Assembly (NCBI RefSeq): GCF_004345245.1
Contig: NZ_SLUQ01000006.1
Coordinates: 310,001 to 374,000, forward strand
Direction: 5' to 3'
From: Rhizobium sp. BK251
Lineage (GTDB): Bacteria > Pseudomonadota > Alphaproteobacteria > Rhizobiales > Rhizobiaceae
DNA: 64,000 nucleotides
Shown here: positions 31,636-40,253 of the stretch, one piece after another
Numbering within the stretch: the first letter of the stretch is position 1
Layout of the letters: each line of letters begins with the position of its first letter
Program-made: the position numbers and the translations under genes
Notes under the pieces: generated by a model
The model's input: the letters and a program-made list of their open reading frames with translations, nothing else
Told to the model about the DNA's origin: nothing
Database searches by the model: none

Positions 31636-32367
31636 ATGACATTCTACGCAATTTCGCGACAGCGCCGAGCGAACACGACACCGCTCTTCGCCCTAGTCGC
31701 ACTCTGGTTTTTGATCCTGTCGATTTTTCATGTCCTGCCGGCAATCGATATCGACATATCGGCGTTTTTCTTCAGTGGACCGGTCTGCCAGCCCGGAAAC
31801 CCGCAGATCCCGTGCGGTCATTTCCCGTTGGCGACAGAGGCATCGGTGCAGACGGCCCGGTGGGTTCTATATCGCCTGCCCTACCTTGCCGCCGGAATCG
31901 TCGTGATCGCCATAATAGTCGGCAATCTGTCCTCGGCATTGCACGAGCGCATGCCGTTCCGCCGGCTCTGGATAGCCCTCGTCAGCGTCGGTCTCGGGAC
32001 GGGCCTGATCGTGAACGGCCTGCTGAAAGAGCACTCAGGCCGACCTCGGCCGATCGAGACCAATCTCTTCGGCGGCCAGATGGACTTCATGCCCGCCGGC
32101 TCCTTCCTTGGGGCCTGCAATCGAAATTGCTCTTTCGTTTCGGGCGAAGCATCGGGCGCCGGCTGGTTGATCTGCCTTCTGTTTCTGCTGCCGCCGCGCT
32201 ACCGCCGGTGGATAGCGCCGCCGGTTGTCGCCGCGTCGCTGGCGACTGCCTTTCTCCGGGTTGCCGTCGGCGCCCACTACGCCTCCGATGCCCTGCTCGG
32301 CTGGCTGCTGTCGATTGTCGTTTTCGTTGGGCTGCTTACGCTCGAAGCGCGACTTTCCGAGAGCTGA
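31636..32367 (+). CDS. PAP2 family phosphatase with SGE variant of the central motif
   Basis: A 243-residue membrane phosphatase with about six hydrophobic helices. Motif 1 is KEHSGRPRP (K-x6-RP) and motif 3 is RVAVGAHYASD (R-x5-H-x3-D), but the central PSGH is replaced by VSGE in CSFVSGEASG, so the His is a Glu. Substrates of the family are lipid phosphates (undecaprenyl pyrophosphate, phosphatidic acid, lipid A). The ATG at 31636 is the first good start; a TTG at 31624 gives four more residues. It is transcribed alone. Confidence 0.85.
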   Translation: MTFYAISRQRRANTTPLFALVALWFLILSIFHVLPAIDIDISAFFFSGPVCQPGNPQIPCGHFPLATEASVQTARWVLYRLPYLAAGIVVIAIIVGNLSSALHERMPFRRLWIALVSVGLGTGLIVNGLLKEHSGRPRPIETNLFGGQMDFMPAGSFLGACNRNCSFVSGEASGAGWLICLLFLLPPRYRRWIAPPVVAASLATAFLRVAVGAHYASDALLGWLLSIVVFVGLLTLEARLSES

Positions 32368-32395
32368 AGAAGCGGCTGGCGCCGGCTGGAAAGGA

Positions 32396-32566
32396 TCAGT
32401 GCAGGTCCAGCGGCAGCTGCACGGGCCGAGGCAGCGGGGGAAGAGGGCGACTAAGCTCCACCCGCTTCTGCCACTCGACGCGCTGCTCCTTTGCCCGCTC
32501 ACGCGCAGCCTGCGATGCTGCGACGAAAGCCATTGCACGGGCGATCACTTCCTCGGTCCGGGTCAT
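32396..32566 (-). CDS. Small protein (56 residues) with LexA-type box upstream
   Basis: A 56-residue hydrophilic protein: an N-terminal amphipathic helical segment (TEEVIARAMAFVAASQAARERAKEQ) and a proline-rich tail ending LPLDLH. The ATG at 32566 lies 5 nt from GGAGG, whereas the earlier ATG at 32578 has no clear site. A GTTC-N7-GTTC box ends 15 nt upstream of the start codon, indicating control by LexA. I know no named family. Its size, helicity and position suggest a small SOS-induced factor, but this is inference only. Confidence 0.55.
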   Translation of the reverse strand: MTRTEEVIARAMAFVAASQAARERAKEQRVEWQKRVELSRPLPPLPRPVQLPLDLH

Positions 32567-32580
32567 GTGAACCTCCATCT

Positions 32581-32595
32581 GTTCACTTTATGTTC
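32581..32595 (-). promoter_or_regulatory. LexA-type SOS box (alphaproteobacterial)
   Basis: On the minus strand GAACATAAAGTGAAC reads GAAC-N7-GAAC, matching the alphaproteobacterial LexA consensus (GTTC-N7-GTTC on the other strand). It is 15 nt upstream of the small gene's start codon. The plus strand reads GTTCACTTTATGTTC. Confidence 0.65.
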
Positions 32596-32759
32596 TCATA
32601 ACCTGAAGAAAAGTCAAGACCGCACCCTGCGCTGGTCGCAACGCCGCGCGCCCGAATAATCCAACTGCGAAGACTTCGGCCGGCCCGGGTCCCGGGTCGG
32701 CGCCGATGGCGCGGCCCCTTCGACCTTGCGTGCCGGCCGATTTGGCATGTCCGTCGCAA

Positions 32760-33299
32760 TCATTTTCCGTCGGCAGGCATGGCGATCTTGAAGACTGGAA
32801 GGGTTGCCTCTTCATTGGGACCGAACGGTCCGGGCACCTTGTGCTTCAGAGGAGGCAGGGTCTTGAGATAGTCGGCAATTGCGTAAGCATCCTCCTTTGT
32901 CAGCCCCGCAAAGGCCCGCCACGGCATGATTGGTGCGAGTTCGCGCCCATCGGGGGTCGTGCCCGCCTGGAGAGCGGTGACAATCTGATCGCGGGACCAG
33001 GCGCCAATACCTGTCTCCCGGTCCGAAGTGAGGTTAGGACCAACGAAGGTTCCGAGCCCAGGTACGAAGAAGCCCACGTCCGAACCGCCGAGATAACGAT
33101 CCTGATCCGGCCGCCCGAGAAAGTAACCCGGCGTGTGACAGTCATTGCATCCCGCAATGCCAACAAGGTATTTCCCACGCTCCACCGGGTCCTGCGCCGA
33201 TGCATTTGCGAAGGAGAGGAGAAAGGCTGCAATTCCAAGAATTCCGACCGCAGATTTGCGGCGGCTGGGCACATTCGAAGCATTGGTCTGTTTCTGCAT
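32760..33299 (-). CDS. c-type cytochrome, exported
   Basis: A 179-residue periplasmic cytochrome c. The N-terminus (residues 1-35) is a signal peptide, ending SFANASAQ. The heme motif CNDCH is at Cys51-His55, and a likely Met ligand is in PIMPWRAFAGLT. Comparable proteins serve as diheme or monoheme electron carriers in oxidoreductase systems. The start at ATG 33299 follows GAGAGGAC; the frame extends upstream without a good site. It is alone, about 1.5 kb from the P460-family gene on the opposite strand, but no shared operon is evident. Confidence 0.85.
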   Translation of the reverse strand: MQKQTNASNVPSRRKSAVGILGIAAFLLSFANASAQDPVERGKYLVGIAGCNDCHTPGYFLGRPDQDRYLGGSDVGFFVPGLGTFVGPNLTSDRETGIGAWSRDQIVTALQAGTTPDGRELAPIMPWRAFAGLTKEDAYAIADYLKTLPPLKHKVPGPFGPNEEATLPVFKIAMPADGK

Positions 33300-33678
33300 A
33301 ACTAGTCCTCTCGTGATCAAGCGGACTTGTTCTAGCCGTTGCGATTTCGACGAATATTTCAGCGCCCCGGACCTTTGCAACGAATTCGGTTGCAACTGAA
33401 ACGCGGCTGGCCGCGCAATTCCTGGTCGTCTCGACAGCCGGCCAGGGCCAGACCGGCTGCTTCCTTGCTGATCGCACATTGAGGGCAGGCCGGCGTCCCT
33501 TGCGCAAAACGAGCGTGCCCTGCGTCTCTTCCTTTCCAAAATAATGGGATCTCGCTGCACGTTCCTCATTTACTTATATTAGTATTAGGTTGAATATGAG
33601 CGCGGTGGGGGAGGCCATTCGGCCATCTTTAACAAACGCATCCGAACGGCTTTCTCCCGTTACGAGGGAGGAAAAGTC
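33300..33678. other. Intergenic region before the second sugar ABC operon
   Basis: About 380 bp without a gene. An AT-rich island at roughly 33565-33600 (TTATATTAGTATTA and flanks) just before the binding-protein gene is the probable promoter and operator region. AGGGAGGAAAAG is the ribosome-binding site at about 33665-33675. Confidence 0.5.
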
Positions 33679-34764
33679 ATGAGGCGTATTCTGTTGAACG
33701 CGGCGACATCTGTCGCGGCGCTGTCGCTTGGCGTTTCGTATGCATCCGCACAGTCAGGCAGTGTAGAGAAGGCCGTCGGGGGCTACAGTTTCGAGGAGGC
33801 CGCGAAGGAATCCCCTGAAACGAAGAACTTCCATTCGGACGACGGGCATCTCACCTTTGCCATCGTCACCCACACGGCCGGCAACGGCTTCTTCGATCCG
33901 GTCTATGTCGGGGCAACCGTGGCCGGCAACCTGATCGGCGCCAAGATCCTGCTGCTTGGATCGGAGTCGCCGGTGGACGATCCCGCCCGCGAGATCGAAA
34001 TCCTGAACCAGATCGTCCAGGATCCGACGATCGATGGCGTCATCATGACGACACCGCAGGTCGGCGCCTACAACGACATCGTCAAGGCAGCCGAGGCGAA
34101 GGGCATTCCGGTCGCCACGACGAACTCCTATGACGGGACGATGATGAACCGCAATGGCATCAGCCATACCGGCCAGGATGCATCGGCGGCGGCAATCGGT
34201 GGCGAGGCGCTCGCCAAGTGCGTACTCGCCAGCGGCAAGGACAGCGGCTCGATCCTGCTGCCATCCTCGACGGCAATGGGCAATATCGAGGTGAACAACC
34301 GTGTGACCGCGGCCTTCAATGCCATCGTCAAGACCTTGAAGGATGCCGGCAAGCTCGAGAACTTCAAGGTCGACGCCGGCCCCGAGAACGTCGGCATCGA
34401 CACCAACCCGAACGATCCGGTCAATGCGCTCGTTTCGTTGTTCGAGTCGCGCGGTGATGCCGTTGGCGCCTTTACCGCCAACAACGTCTTCACACCGCCC
34501 CTCGTCAAGGCCGTCGCCCAGATGGGGTTGACAGACAAGTTCTGCGCTTTCGGCTTCGATCTCGGGCCGGCGCAGCAGGAGGGCATCGCCGCCGGCAATC
34601 TGACGGGCTCGCTCGGCCAGCAGCCATTCCTGCAGGGCTTCTGGCCTGTGATGCAGCTCTACCTGCAGATTGATCGCGGTATCTCCGCGGCCAATCTCGA
34701 CACGAGGGCCCAGCTGGTGACCAAGGACAACGTCGCCAAGGTCGGCAAGCGTTTCGAGAACTGA
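33679..34764 (+). CDS. Sugar ABC transporter substrate-binding protein
   Basis: A 361-residue periplasmic binding protein of the RbsB/FrcB type, with a signal peptide ending SYASA (residues 1-24). The mature N-terminus has an acidic insert (GGYSFEEAAKESPETKNFHSDD) before the first strand LTFAIVTHTAGNGFFDPVYVG, after which the usual IDGVIMTTPQVGAYNDIV and FTANNVFTPPLVKAV follow. Length (361) is longer than RbsB because of this insert. It is the first gene of the operon with a fused permease and a single-domain ATPase. A palindrome and a strong hairpin follow its stop. Confidence 0.85.
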   Translation: MRRILLNAATSVAALSLGVSYASAQSGSVEKAVGGYSFEEAAKESPETKNFHSDDGHLTFAIVTHTAGNGFFDPVYVGATVAGNLIGAKILLLGSESPVDDPAREIEILNQIVQDPTIDGVIMTTPQVGAYNDIVKAAEAKGIPVATTNSYDGTMMNRNGISHTGQDASAAAIGGEALAKCVLASGKDSGSILLPSSTAMGNIEVNNRVTAAFNAIVKTLKDAGKLENFKVDAGPENVGIDTNPNDPVNALVSLFESRGDAVGAFTANNVFTPPLVKAVAQMGLTDKFCAFGFDLGPAQQEGIAAGNLTGSLGQQPFLQGFWPVMQLYLQIDRGISAANLDTRAQLVTKDNVAKVGKRFEN

Positions 34765-34811
34765 TTGGCTCGAGCCAATTCAGGCACGGGGCGAGGCTAC
34801 GGCCCGCCCCG
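34764..34811 (+). terminator. Palindrome plus UACG-loop hairpin after the binding-protein gene
   Basis: ATTGGCTCGAGCCAAT (34764-34779) is a perfect 16-bp palindrome at the stop codon. Next CGGGGCG-A-GGC (34787-34797) pairs with GCC-CGCCCCG (34802-34811) around a TACG tetraloop with one bulged A. It lies between the binding-protein and permease genes, without a T-run, and probably sets the ratio of their expression. Confidence 0.65.
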
Positions 34812-34843
34812 CGTAAAGGTAGCGACCGATCGGACGAAAGCCC

Positions 34844-37102
34844 ATGGCCACCACCACGACGACATCGCTCGGCCCCGCGCCCCGGCAACTTGCCGGAGGC
34901 TGGGAGGTCGGGCTTCTCCTGTTTCTTATCCTCCTTTATGTCGTCGGGGCGTTCATCAACCCGACCTTCTTCGCATCCACGGAGGCGCTTCACGCCCTTC
35001 TTCGCGACACGTCCCGTGTCGGCATCATCGCCGTCGGGATGACCTTTGTGATCGTCAACAAGGATCTCGATCTTTCCGTCGGCTCCACCTACGGCCTCGT
35101 CGCCGTAGTGTTCGCCCGGCTCTTTGCGCCGAGCTTTCTCGATTTCGGCATCGTCACCTCGATCGTTCTCTGCCTGCTCCTGGGTACGGCCATCGGCCTT
35201 CTCAACGGGGTGCTCGTCACCATCCTGAAGGCGCCGGCATTCATCGCGACGCTGACGATCCTCTTCATCGGCCGCGGCTTCGTGCTTGCACTCACCCACG
35301 GCCAGGCGATCTACTATTCCGACAAGGCGGGCGCGCATCCCCTCTTTTTTCACCTCGGTGAAACGAATGTCCTCGGCTTCAACAACCAGATCCTGATCTT
35401 TGCCGCCGTTGCCGTGGTCGGTGCGATTGTCCTCGCGAAGACGCGCTGGGGCTATGAGACCTTCGCCACCGGGGGCAACGAGCAGGCGGCCGTCTACGCA
35501 GGCATTGCAACGCGCTGGGTGCGCATACGCGCCTACCTGATCTCATCGCTCTGCGCGACCCTTGCCGCGCTCCTGTCGGCGGCGCAGGACAAGGGCGTCA
35601 CGCCGCTTTACGGCGTCAGCTGGGAACTCACCGTGATCGCATCCGTCATCATTGGCGGCGCATCGATCCTCGGAGGCCGCGGCCGCGTAATCGGTTCATG
35701 CCTGGGGGCAGTGGTGGTCGTCCTGGTCGACAAGGTGCTGCGCGAAGGCTGGCCGATCACGCGCATCGTCGTCATCGACGGCGAGCCGACCCCGGTCAAC
35801 GCAAAGTTCACCCTGCCGGCGGGCGCGGTGCTGGTCTTCCTCGGCCTCCTCCTCGTCACCGCAGTGCTGATCGAGCCGTACCTCATACGCCGCCAGGCTG
35901 CCGGCCGGTTCTGGGCGTGGCTGCGCGGCAGGCCACCACCTCCCGCCTACGAGATCGGCGGGGTCGCGATAGAGGGCGTGCAGACCAAGGGAGGCATGGC
36001 AAGCGATCTTGCCTTGTCGGCGACGGGGTTCGGCAGGTTTCTCGCGCGTCGCGATGCGCTTGCCATCATCCTGACGGTGCTCCTGTGGCTGACCGGGCTC
36101 GCCCTCAGGCCGGACTACTGGTGGAATCTCTCCAACACCTTCGCGATTCTGCTCAATTACACCGAACTCGCGATCATCGCGGTCGGGCTTACCTATGTCA
36201 TTGCGGCCGGCGACATCGATCTCTCAGTCGGAGCGGTGCTAGCGCTTGCCGGCAGCACGGCGGCCTATTTCCTCAAGGTGGTGGGCGCCGACCCTATGAC
36301 GGCCGTGGCCATGGGCCTGCTGGCGGGGATGGCGGCGGGCCTGGTCAACGCCACGGTCACGATCGGTTTCAAGCTGCCCGCCTTCATCGCGACGCTCGGC
36401 ATGTTTTATATCGCGCGCGGCCTTGCCGCCTGGTTTGTCGCCGGCCAGCAGCTTACCGGATGGCCCGAGAGCTACAACCTGCTCGGCCGCAAGGCGAACG
36501 ACGTTCTCCTCCATTTCGGCCTTGAGCTTCCGCCGGGCTTCGTTCGCACCGTTGCCGAGGTTGTCAGCGTGCAGACGATCTGGATGGCGCTCGTCGCCCT
36601 TCTCGCCGGTATGGTGCTCGCCTACATGCCCCTCGGGCTGAAGGTCCTTTCCACCGGGGGCAATCTCCGCGCCGCGGCCTATGCCGGCATAAACACGAAC
36701 CGCGTCCGTTTCATTGCGCTTCTGCTGTCGGCGCTCTGTGCCTCCATGGCCGGCATCATCAACATCGCCTACTTCCGCAGCTTCAATCCCGTCGCCGGCC
36801 AGTTCCGCGAACTCGACGCCATCGCCTCTGTCATCATCGGCGGCGGATCCATCTTCGGCGGCTACGGCACCATCATCGGCTCGCTCGCCGGAGCCGCGGC
36901 AATCACGCTGGTACGGGCGCTTCTGCAATTGAACGTACAGGGCTTCACCATGCCGCAGCACTGGATCAACGTCTTCATCGGCGTCATCCTGATCTTCGCC
37001 GTGCTCGTCGACATCTGGGTGCGCCAGGCCAACATCTTCGGGCGCCTGCGATCCCGCCTGGCGCGACAACGGCAGGCAGCGGAGGTAACCCATGCGCAAT
37101 GA
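34844..37102 (+). CDS. Fused double sugar ABC transporter permease
   Basis: A 752-residue inner-membrane protein containing two complete RbsC/FrcC-type permease domains. Domain 1 spans about residues 20-345 (VGIIAVGMTFVIVNKDLDLS, then TVIASVIIGGASILGGRGRVI) and domain 2 about 395-735 (LAIIAVGLTYVIAAGDIDLS, then DAIASVIIGGGSIFGGYG). The two halves are homologous and each carries its own conserved motifs, so the fusion is a single-chain heterodimer. An acidic/proline linker (PPPPAYEIGGVAIEG) joins them. The ATG at 34844 has AAAGC-type weak spacing. The next gene overlaps it by 11 nt. Confidence 0.9.
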   Translation: MATTTTTSLGPAPRQLAGGWEVGLLLFLILLYVVGAFINPTFFASTEALHALLRDTSRVGIIAVGMTFVIVNKDLDLSVGSTYGLVAVVFARLFAPSFLDFGIVTSIVLCLLLGTAIGLLNGVLVTILKAPAFIATLTILFIGRGFVLALTHGQAIYYSDKAGAHPLFFHLGETNVLGFNNQILIFAAVAVVGAIVLAKTRWGYETFATGGNEQAAVYAGIATRWVRIRAYLISSLCATLAALLSAAQDKGVTPLYGVSWELTVIASVIIGGASILGGRGRVIGSCLGAVVVVLVDKVLREGWPITRIVVIDGEPTPVNAKFTLPAGAVLVFLGLLLVTAVLIEPYLIRRQAAGRFWAWLRGRPPPPAYEIGGVAIEGVQTKGGMASDLALSATGFGRFLARRDALAIILTVLLWLTGLALRPDYWWNLSNTFAILLNYTELAIIAVGLTYVIAAGDIDLSVGAVLALAGSTAAYFLKVVGADPMTAVAMGLLAGMAAGLVNATVTIGFKLPAFIATLGMFYIARGLAAWFVAGQQLTGWPESYNLLGRKANDVLLHFGLELPPGFVRTVAEVVSVQTIWMALVALLAGMVLAYMPLGLKVLSTGGNLRAAAYAGINTNRVRFIALLLSALCASMAGIINIAYFRSFNPVAGQFRELDAIASVIIGGGSIFGGYGTIIGSLAGAAAITLVRALLQLNVQGFTMPQHWINVFIGVILIFAVLVDIWVRQANIFGRLRSRLARQRQAAEVTHAQ

Positions 37103-37874
37103 CGCCGAAGGCACACCGATCGTGGAAATGCGCGGCATCGAAAAGGCCTTCGGGGCTGTGCAAGCTTTGCGTTCAGTGGACCTCGTGCTCTATCCCGGCG
37201 AAATCCTGGGCCTCGTCGGCGACAATTCCGCAGGTAAATCGACGCTGATGAAAATCCTGACGGGCGCCTACCAGCGCGATGCCGGCGAGATATTCGTCGC
37301 CGGCCAGCCGGTGCATTTCAAGAGCCCGCACGAGAGCCGCGACGCCGGCATCGAGATGATCTACCAGGATTTCGCGCTTTGCGGGAACATGGATGTCGGC
37401 CAGAACATCTTTCTCGGGCGCTGGCCGCTAAGCGGCCCGTTCGTCAGCCGACGCAAGATGTATGCCGAAGCCGACAAGGTGCTCAAACGCCTCAAGGTCG
37501 ATGTCAACTCGGTCTACCAGAAAGTCGAGAGCCTTTCGGGCGGGCGCCAGCAATCCGTCGCGATTGCCCGCGCCATCTCCTTCGACCCGCGCGTCGTGAT
37601 CCTTGACGAGCCGACCGCCAATCTTTCGGTCATGGCAACCGAGCGGCTTCTGGAAACGATGCTGGAACTGAAGAAGCAGGGCGTCGCCCAGATCATCATC
37701 TCGCATCGTCTGGTCGACATATTCGCGGTCGGCGACCGCGTCATGGTCCTGAAGCGCGGCGAGTATGTCGGCGACCGCTTCATCAAGCATACGGATGAAC
37801 ACGAGGTCCTGGAGATCATCGTTTCCGGCACCCGCGAGCAGGCGCGCACCGCCGACCAGGCAAGGAAAGCCTGA
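37092..37874 (+). CDS. Single-domain sugar ABC transporter ATP-binding protein (FrcA-like)
   Basis: A 260-residue ATPase with a single ABC domain, in contrast to the double-domain RbsA type. Walker A is GDNSAGKST, where the FrcA-type form is GDNGAGKST; the signature is LSGGRQQSVAIARAI and Walker B VVILDEPTANLSV. The final Asp of the usual D-loop (SALD) is replaced, giving ANLSV. It overlaps the fused permease gene by 11 nt, so the two should be coupled. FrcA of S. meliloti, the fructose transporter ATPase, is of the same length, but fructose is only one possibility. Confidence 0.9.
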   Translation: MRNDAEGTPIVEMRGIEKAFGAVQALRSVDLVLYPGEILGLVGDNSAGKSTLMKILTGAYQRDAGEIFVAGQPVHFKSPHESRDAGIEMIYQDFALCGNMDVGQNIFLGRWPLSGPFVSRRKMYAEADKVLKRLKVDVNSVYQKVESLSGGRQQSVAIARAISFDPRVVILDEPTANLSVMATERLLETMLELKKQGVAQIIISHRLVDIFAVGDRVMVLKRGEYVGDRFIKHTDEHEVLEIIVSGTREQARTADQARKA

Positions 37875-37931
37875 CCGGCCGATAGAGATGCTTTTGCGCG
37901 GCACCCGCTATGTCGAAGTGCCACAAGCCGA

Positions 37932-39554
37932 TCACCGATGCAGACCCGGCGCCTCTTGTCCCGTCCGCTCCACATATTCGGAGTAGCCGCCGCCATACTG
38001 GTGGATCCCATTCTCTGTGAGTTCGAGGACGCGGTTGGAAAGCGCCGACAGGAAATGACGATCGTGCGAGACGAACAGCATGGTGCCTTCGTAGGCCGAG
38101 AGCGCCTTGATCAGCATTGCCTTTGTATCGACGTCCAGATGGTTGGTCGGCTCGTCGAGGACGAGAAGGTTCGGCGGGTCGAACAGCATCGCCGCCATCA
38201 CCAGCCGCGCCTTCTCTCCGCCGGAGAGCACGCGGCATCGCTTTTCGACGTCATCCCCGGAAAAGCCAAAGCAGCCCGATAGCGCCCTCAGCGGCGCCTG
38301 CCCGGCCTTGGGGAAGCGCTCCTCAAGCCACTGAAGGATGGTGCTGTCGCCGTCGAGCACGTCCATCGCATGCTGGGCGAAATAGCCGAGCTTGACGTTG
38401 GCGCCGATCGTCACGGTGCCCTTGTCCGGTGAGGCCGTGCCCGTGACGAGCTTCAGCAGGGTCGACTTGCCGGCGCCATTGATGCCCATGATGCACCAGC
38501 GTTCGCGCCGGCGCACCATGAAGTCGAGGCCGTCATAGATCGTCCGGCTGCCATAGGCCTTGTGGATATTCTTGAGGTTGATGACGTCTTCACCCGAGCG
38601 CGGAGCCGGCAGGAAGTCGAAGGCTACCGTCTGGCGGCGGCGCGGCGGCTCGACGCGATCGATCTTCTCAAGCTTCTTCACGCGGCTCTGGACCTGCGAG
38701 GCGTGAGATGCGCGGGCCTTGAAGCGCTCGATGAACTTAATCTCCTTGGCAAGCATCGCCTGCTGGCGTTCAAACTGGGCCTGTTGCTGCTGTTCGTTCA
38801 GCGCCCGCTGCTCCTCGTAGAAGCCGTAGTCGCCGGAATAGCTCGTCAGGGAACCACCATCGATCTCGATGATTTTCGTGACGATCCGGTCCATGAACTC
38901 GCGGTCGTGCGACGTCATGAGCAAGGCGCCGTCATAGCCCTTGAGGAAATCCTCGAGCCAGATCAGGCTCTCGATATCAAGGTGGTTGCTCGGTTCGTCG
39001 AGCAGCATCACGTCCGGGCGCATCAGGAGAATGCGGGCGAGCGCCACGCGCATCTTCCAGCCGCCTGAAAGCCCTCCGACATCGCCGTCCATCATCTCCT
39101 GGCTGAAGCTGAGCCCGGCCAACACCTCGCGGGCACGCCCCTCCAACGCGTAGCCGTCGAGTTCCTCGTAGCGCGCCTGTACTTCGCCATAGCGCTCTAT
39201 GATCGCATCCAGTTCATCCATGCGATCCGGATCCGACATGGCGGCTTCGAGCTCGCGCAGTTCCGCCGCCACGGCACTGACCGGACCGGCGCCCTCCATG
39301 ACTTCAGCGACGGCCGAATGCCCGGACATTTCGCCGACGTCCTGGTCGAAATAGCCGACCGTCACGCCCTTCTCGACCGAGACTTGGCCCTCGTCCGGCA
39401 GTTCCTCGCCGGTAATCATGCGAAACAGCGTCGTCTTTCCGGCTCCGTTCGGGCCGACGAGGCCGATCTTTTCGCCGCGGTTCAGGGCCGCTGAGGCTTC
39501 GATGTAGAGGATGCGATGGCTGTTGGACTTGCTGATATTTTCGATGCGGATCAT
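37932..39554 (-). CDS. ABC-F family ATPase (translation or ribosome-associated)
   Basis: A 540-residue cytosolic protein with two ABC domains and no membrane segment. Domain 1 has GPNGAGKTTL, LSGGWKMRVALARILL and MLLDEPSNHLD; domain 2 has GINGAGKSTL, LSGGEKARLVMAAML and LVLDEPTNHLD. Between them lies the charged linker with QQQQAQFERQQAMLAKEIKFIERFKARA, as in ABC-F proteins that act on the ribosome. The start is ATG 39554, preceded by a GATCCGCATCG-type weak context; 20 upstream residues are rejected. Which of the EttA/Uup/YbiT groups it belongs to needs alignment. Confidence 0.9.
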   Translation of the reverse strand: MIRIENISKSNSHRILYIEASAALNRGEKIGLVGPNGAGKTTLFRMITGEELPDEGQVSVEKGVTVGYFDQDVGEMSGHSAVAEVMEGAGPVSAVAAELRELEAAMSDPDRMDELDAIIERYGEVQARYEELDGYALEGRAREVLAGLSFSQEMMDGDVGGLSGGWKMRVALARILLMRPDVMLLDEPSNHLDIESLIWLEDFLKGYDGALLMTSHDREFMDRIVTKIIEIDGGSLTSYSGDYGFYEEQRALNEQQQQAQFERQQAMLAKEIKFIERFKARASHASQVQSRVKKLEKIDRVEPPRRRQTVAFDFLPAPRSGEDVINLKNIHKAYGSRTIYDGLDFMVRRRERWCIMGINGAGKSTLLKLVTGTASPDKGTVTIGANVKLGYFAQHAMDVLDGDSTILQWLEERFPKAGQAPLRALSGCFGFSGDDVEKRCRVLSGGEKARLVMAAMLFDPPNLLVLDEPTNHLDVDTKAMLIKALSAYEGTMLFVSHDRHFLSALSNRVLELTENGIHQYGGGYSEYVERTGQEAPGLHR

Positions 39555-39798
39555 GGGGAAGGAAGCCTGGTGGGTTGCGGGCCACCCTATGCCATGCCTC
39601 GGCGGCCCTGTCACGCGATCAGATGCACTGCAACATGATTGAGCGCGGTTGAGATCCGGCCGAATGCCTGACCACAGGGTGTGCCACGCGGCATGCGAGA
39701 AGTTTTCGAATTTCGGTTGAATAAGTCTGGACTTTGAAGAGCACGGGCGGTGAAACTCGCCCCGGCGAAATTCCCGGATGCATGAGGAGGAACGATCT

Positions 39799-40182
39799 AT
39801 GCTTTACGCCATTCTGGCCTATCACGAAGAGGAAGTGGTCGAATCCTGGACCAAGGAGGAAGATGCGGCGCTGATGGATGAGCTGCTTCAGGTCAATGAC
39901 CGCCTCGTCGAGGAGAAACACCTGGGACCGGCCGCACGGCTTGGTTCGACACAGCGTGCTGTCACCTTGCGAGGCAAAGGTGACGGGATGGTCATCGACG
40001 GCCCATTCGCGGAAACCAAGGAACAGCTGCTCGGCTTCTATGTCGTGGATTTTCCGACGCTCGAGGAGGCCGTTGCCGCCGCCCGCGATTTGCGCAAGGC
40101 CAATCCGACTGCCGTCTATGAAATCCGGCCGATTTCGCTCTTCATACCCGGTGCGCCGCTGGCATCCAGCGACGAGGGGTAG
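39799..40182 (+). CDS. YCII-related protein
   Basis: A 127-residue protein of the YCII family, small cytosolic proteins often of the DGPF type found near sigma factors. It shows MLYAILAYHEE, then GTRQRA-like STQRAVTLRGKGDGMVIDGPFAETKEQLLGFYVVD, the FAETKE motif being the family's clearest sign. The ATG at 39799 follows GAGGAGGAA. No ECF sigma gene is adjacent, so its usual partner is missing here. Function in the family is not established. Confidence 0.85.
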   Translation: MLYAILAYHEEEVVESWTKEEDAALMDELLQVNDRLVEEKHLGPAARLGSTQRAVTLRGKGDGMVIDGPFAETKEQLLGFYVVDFPTLEEAVAAARDLRKANPTAVYEIRPISLFIPGAPLASSDEG

Positions 40183-40253
40183 CCTTTCCGCCTTGCCGCG
40201 ATGTTGAAGTCCCCTATCGCGCATTCAAGCTGAAATTCTTGGAAAGGTGAAAA

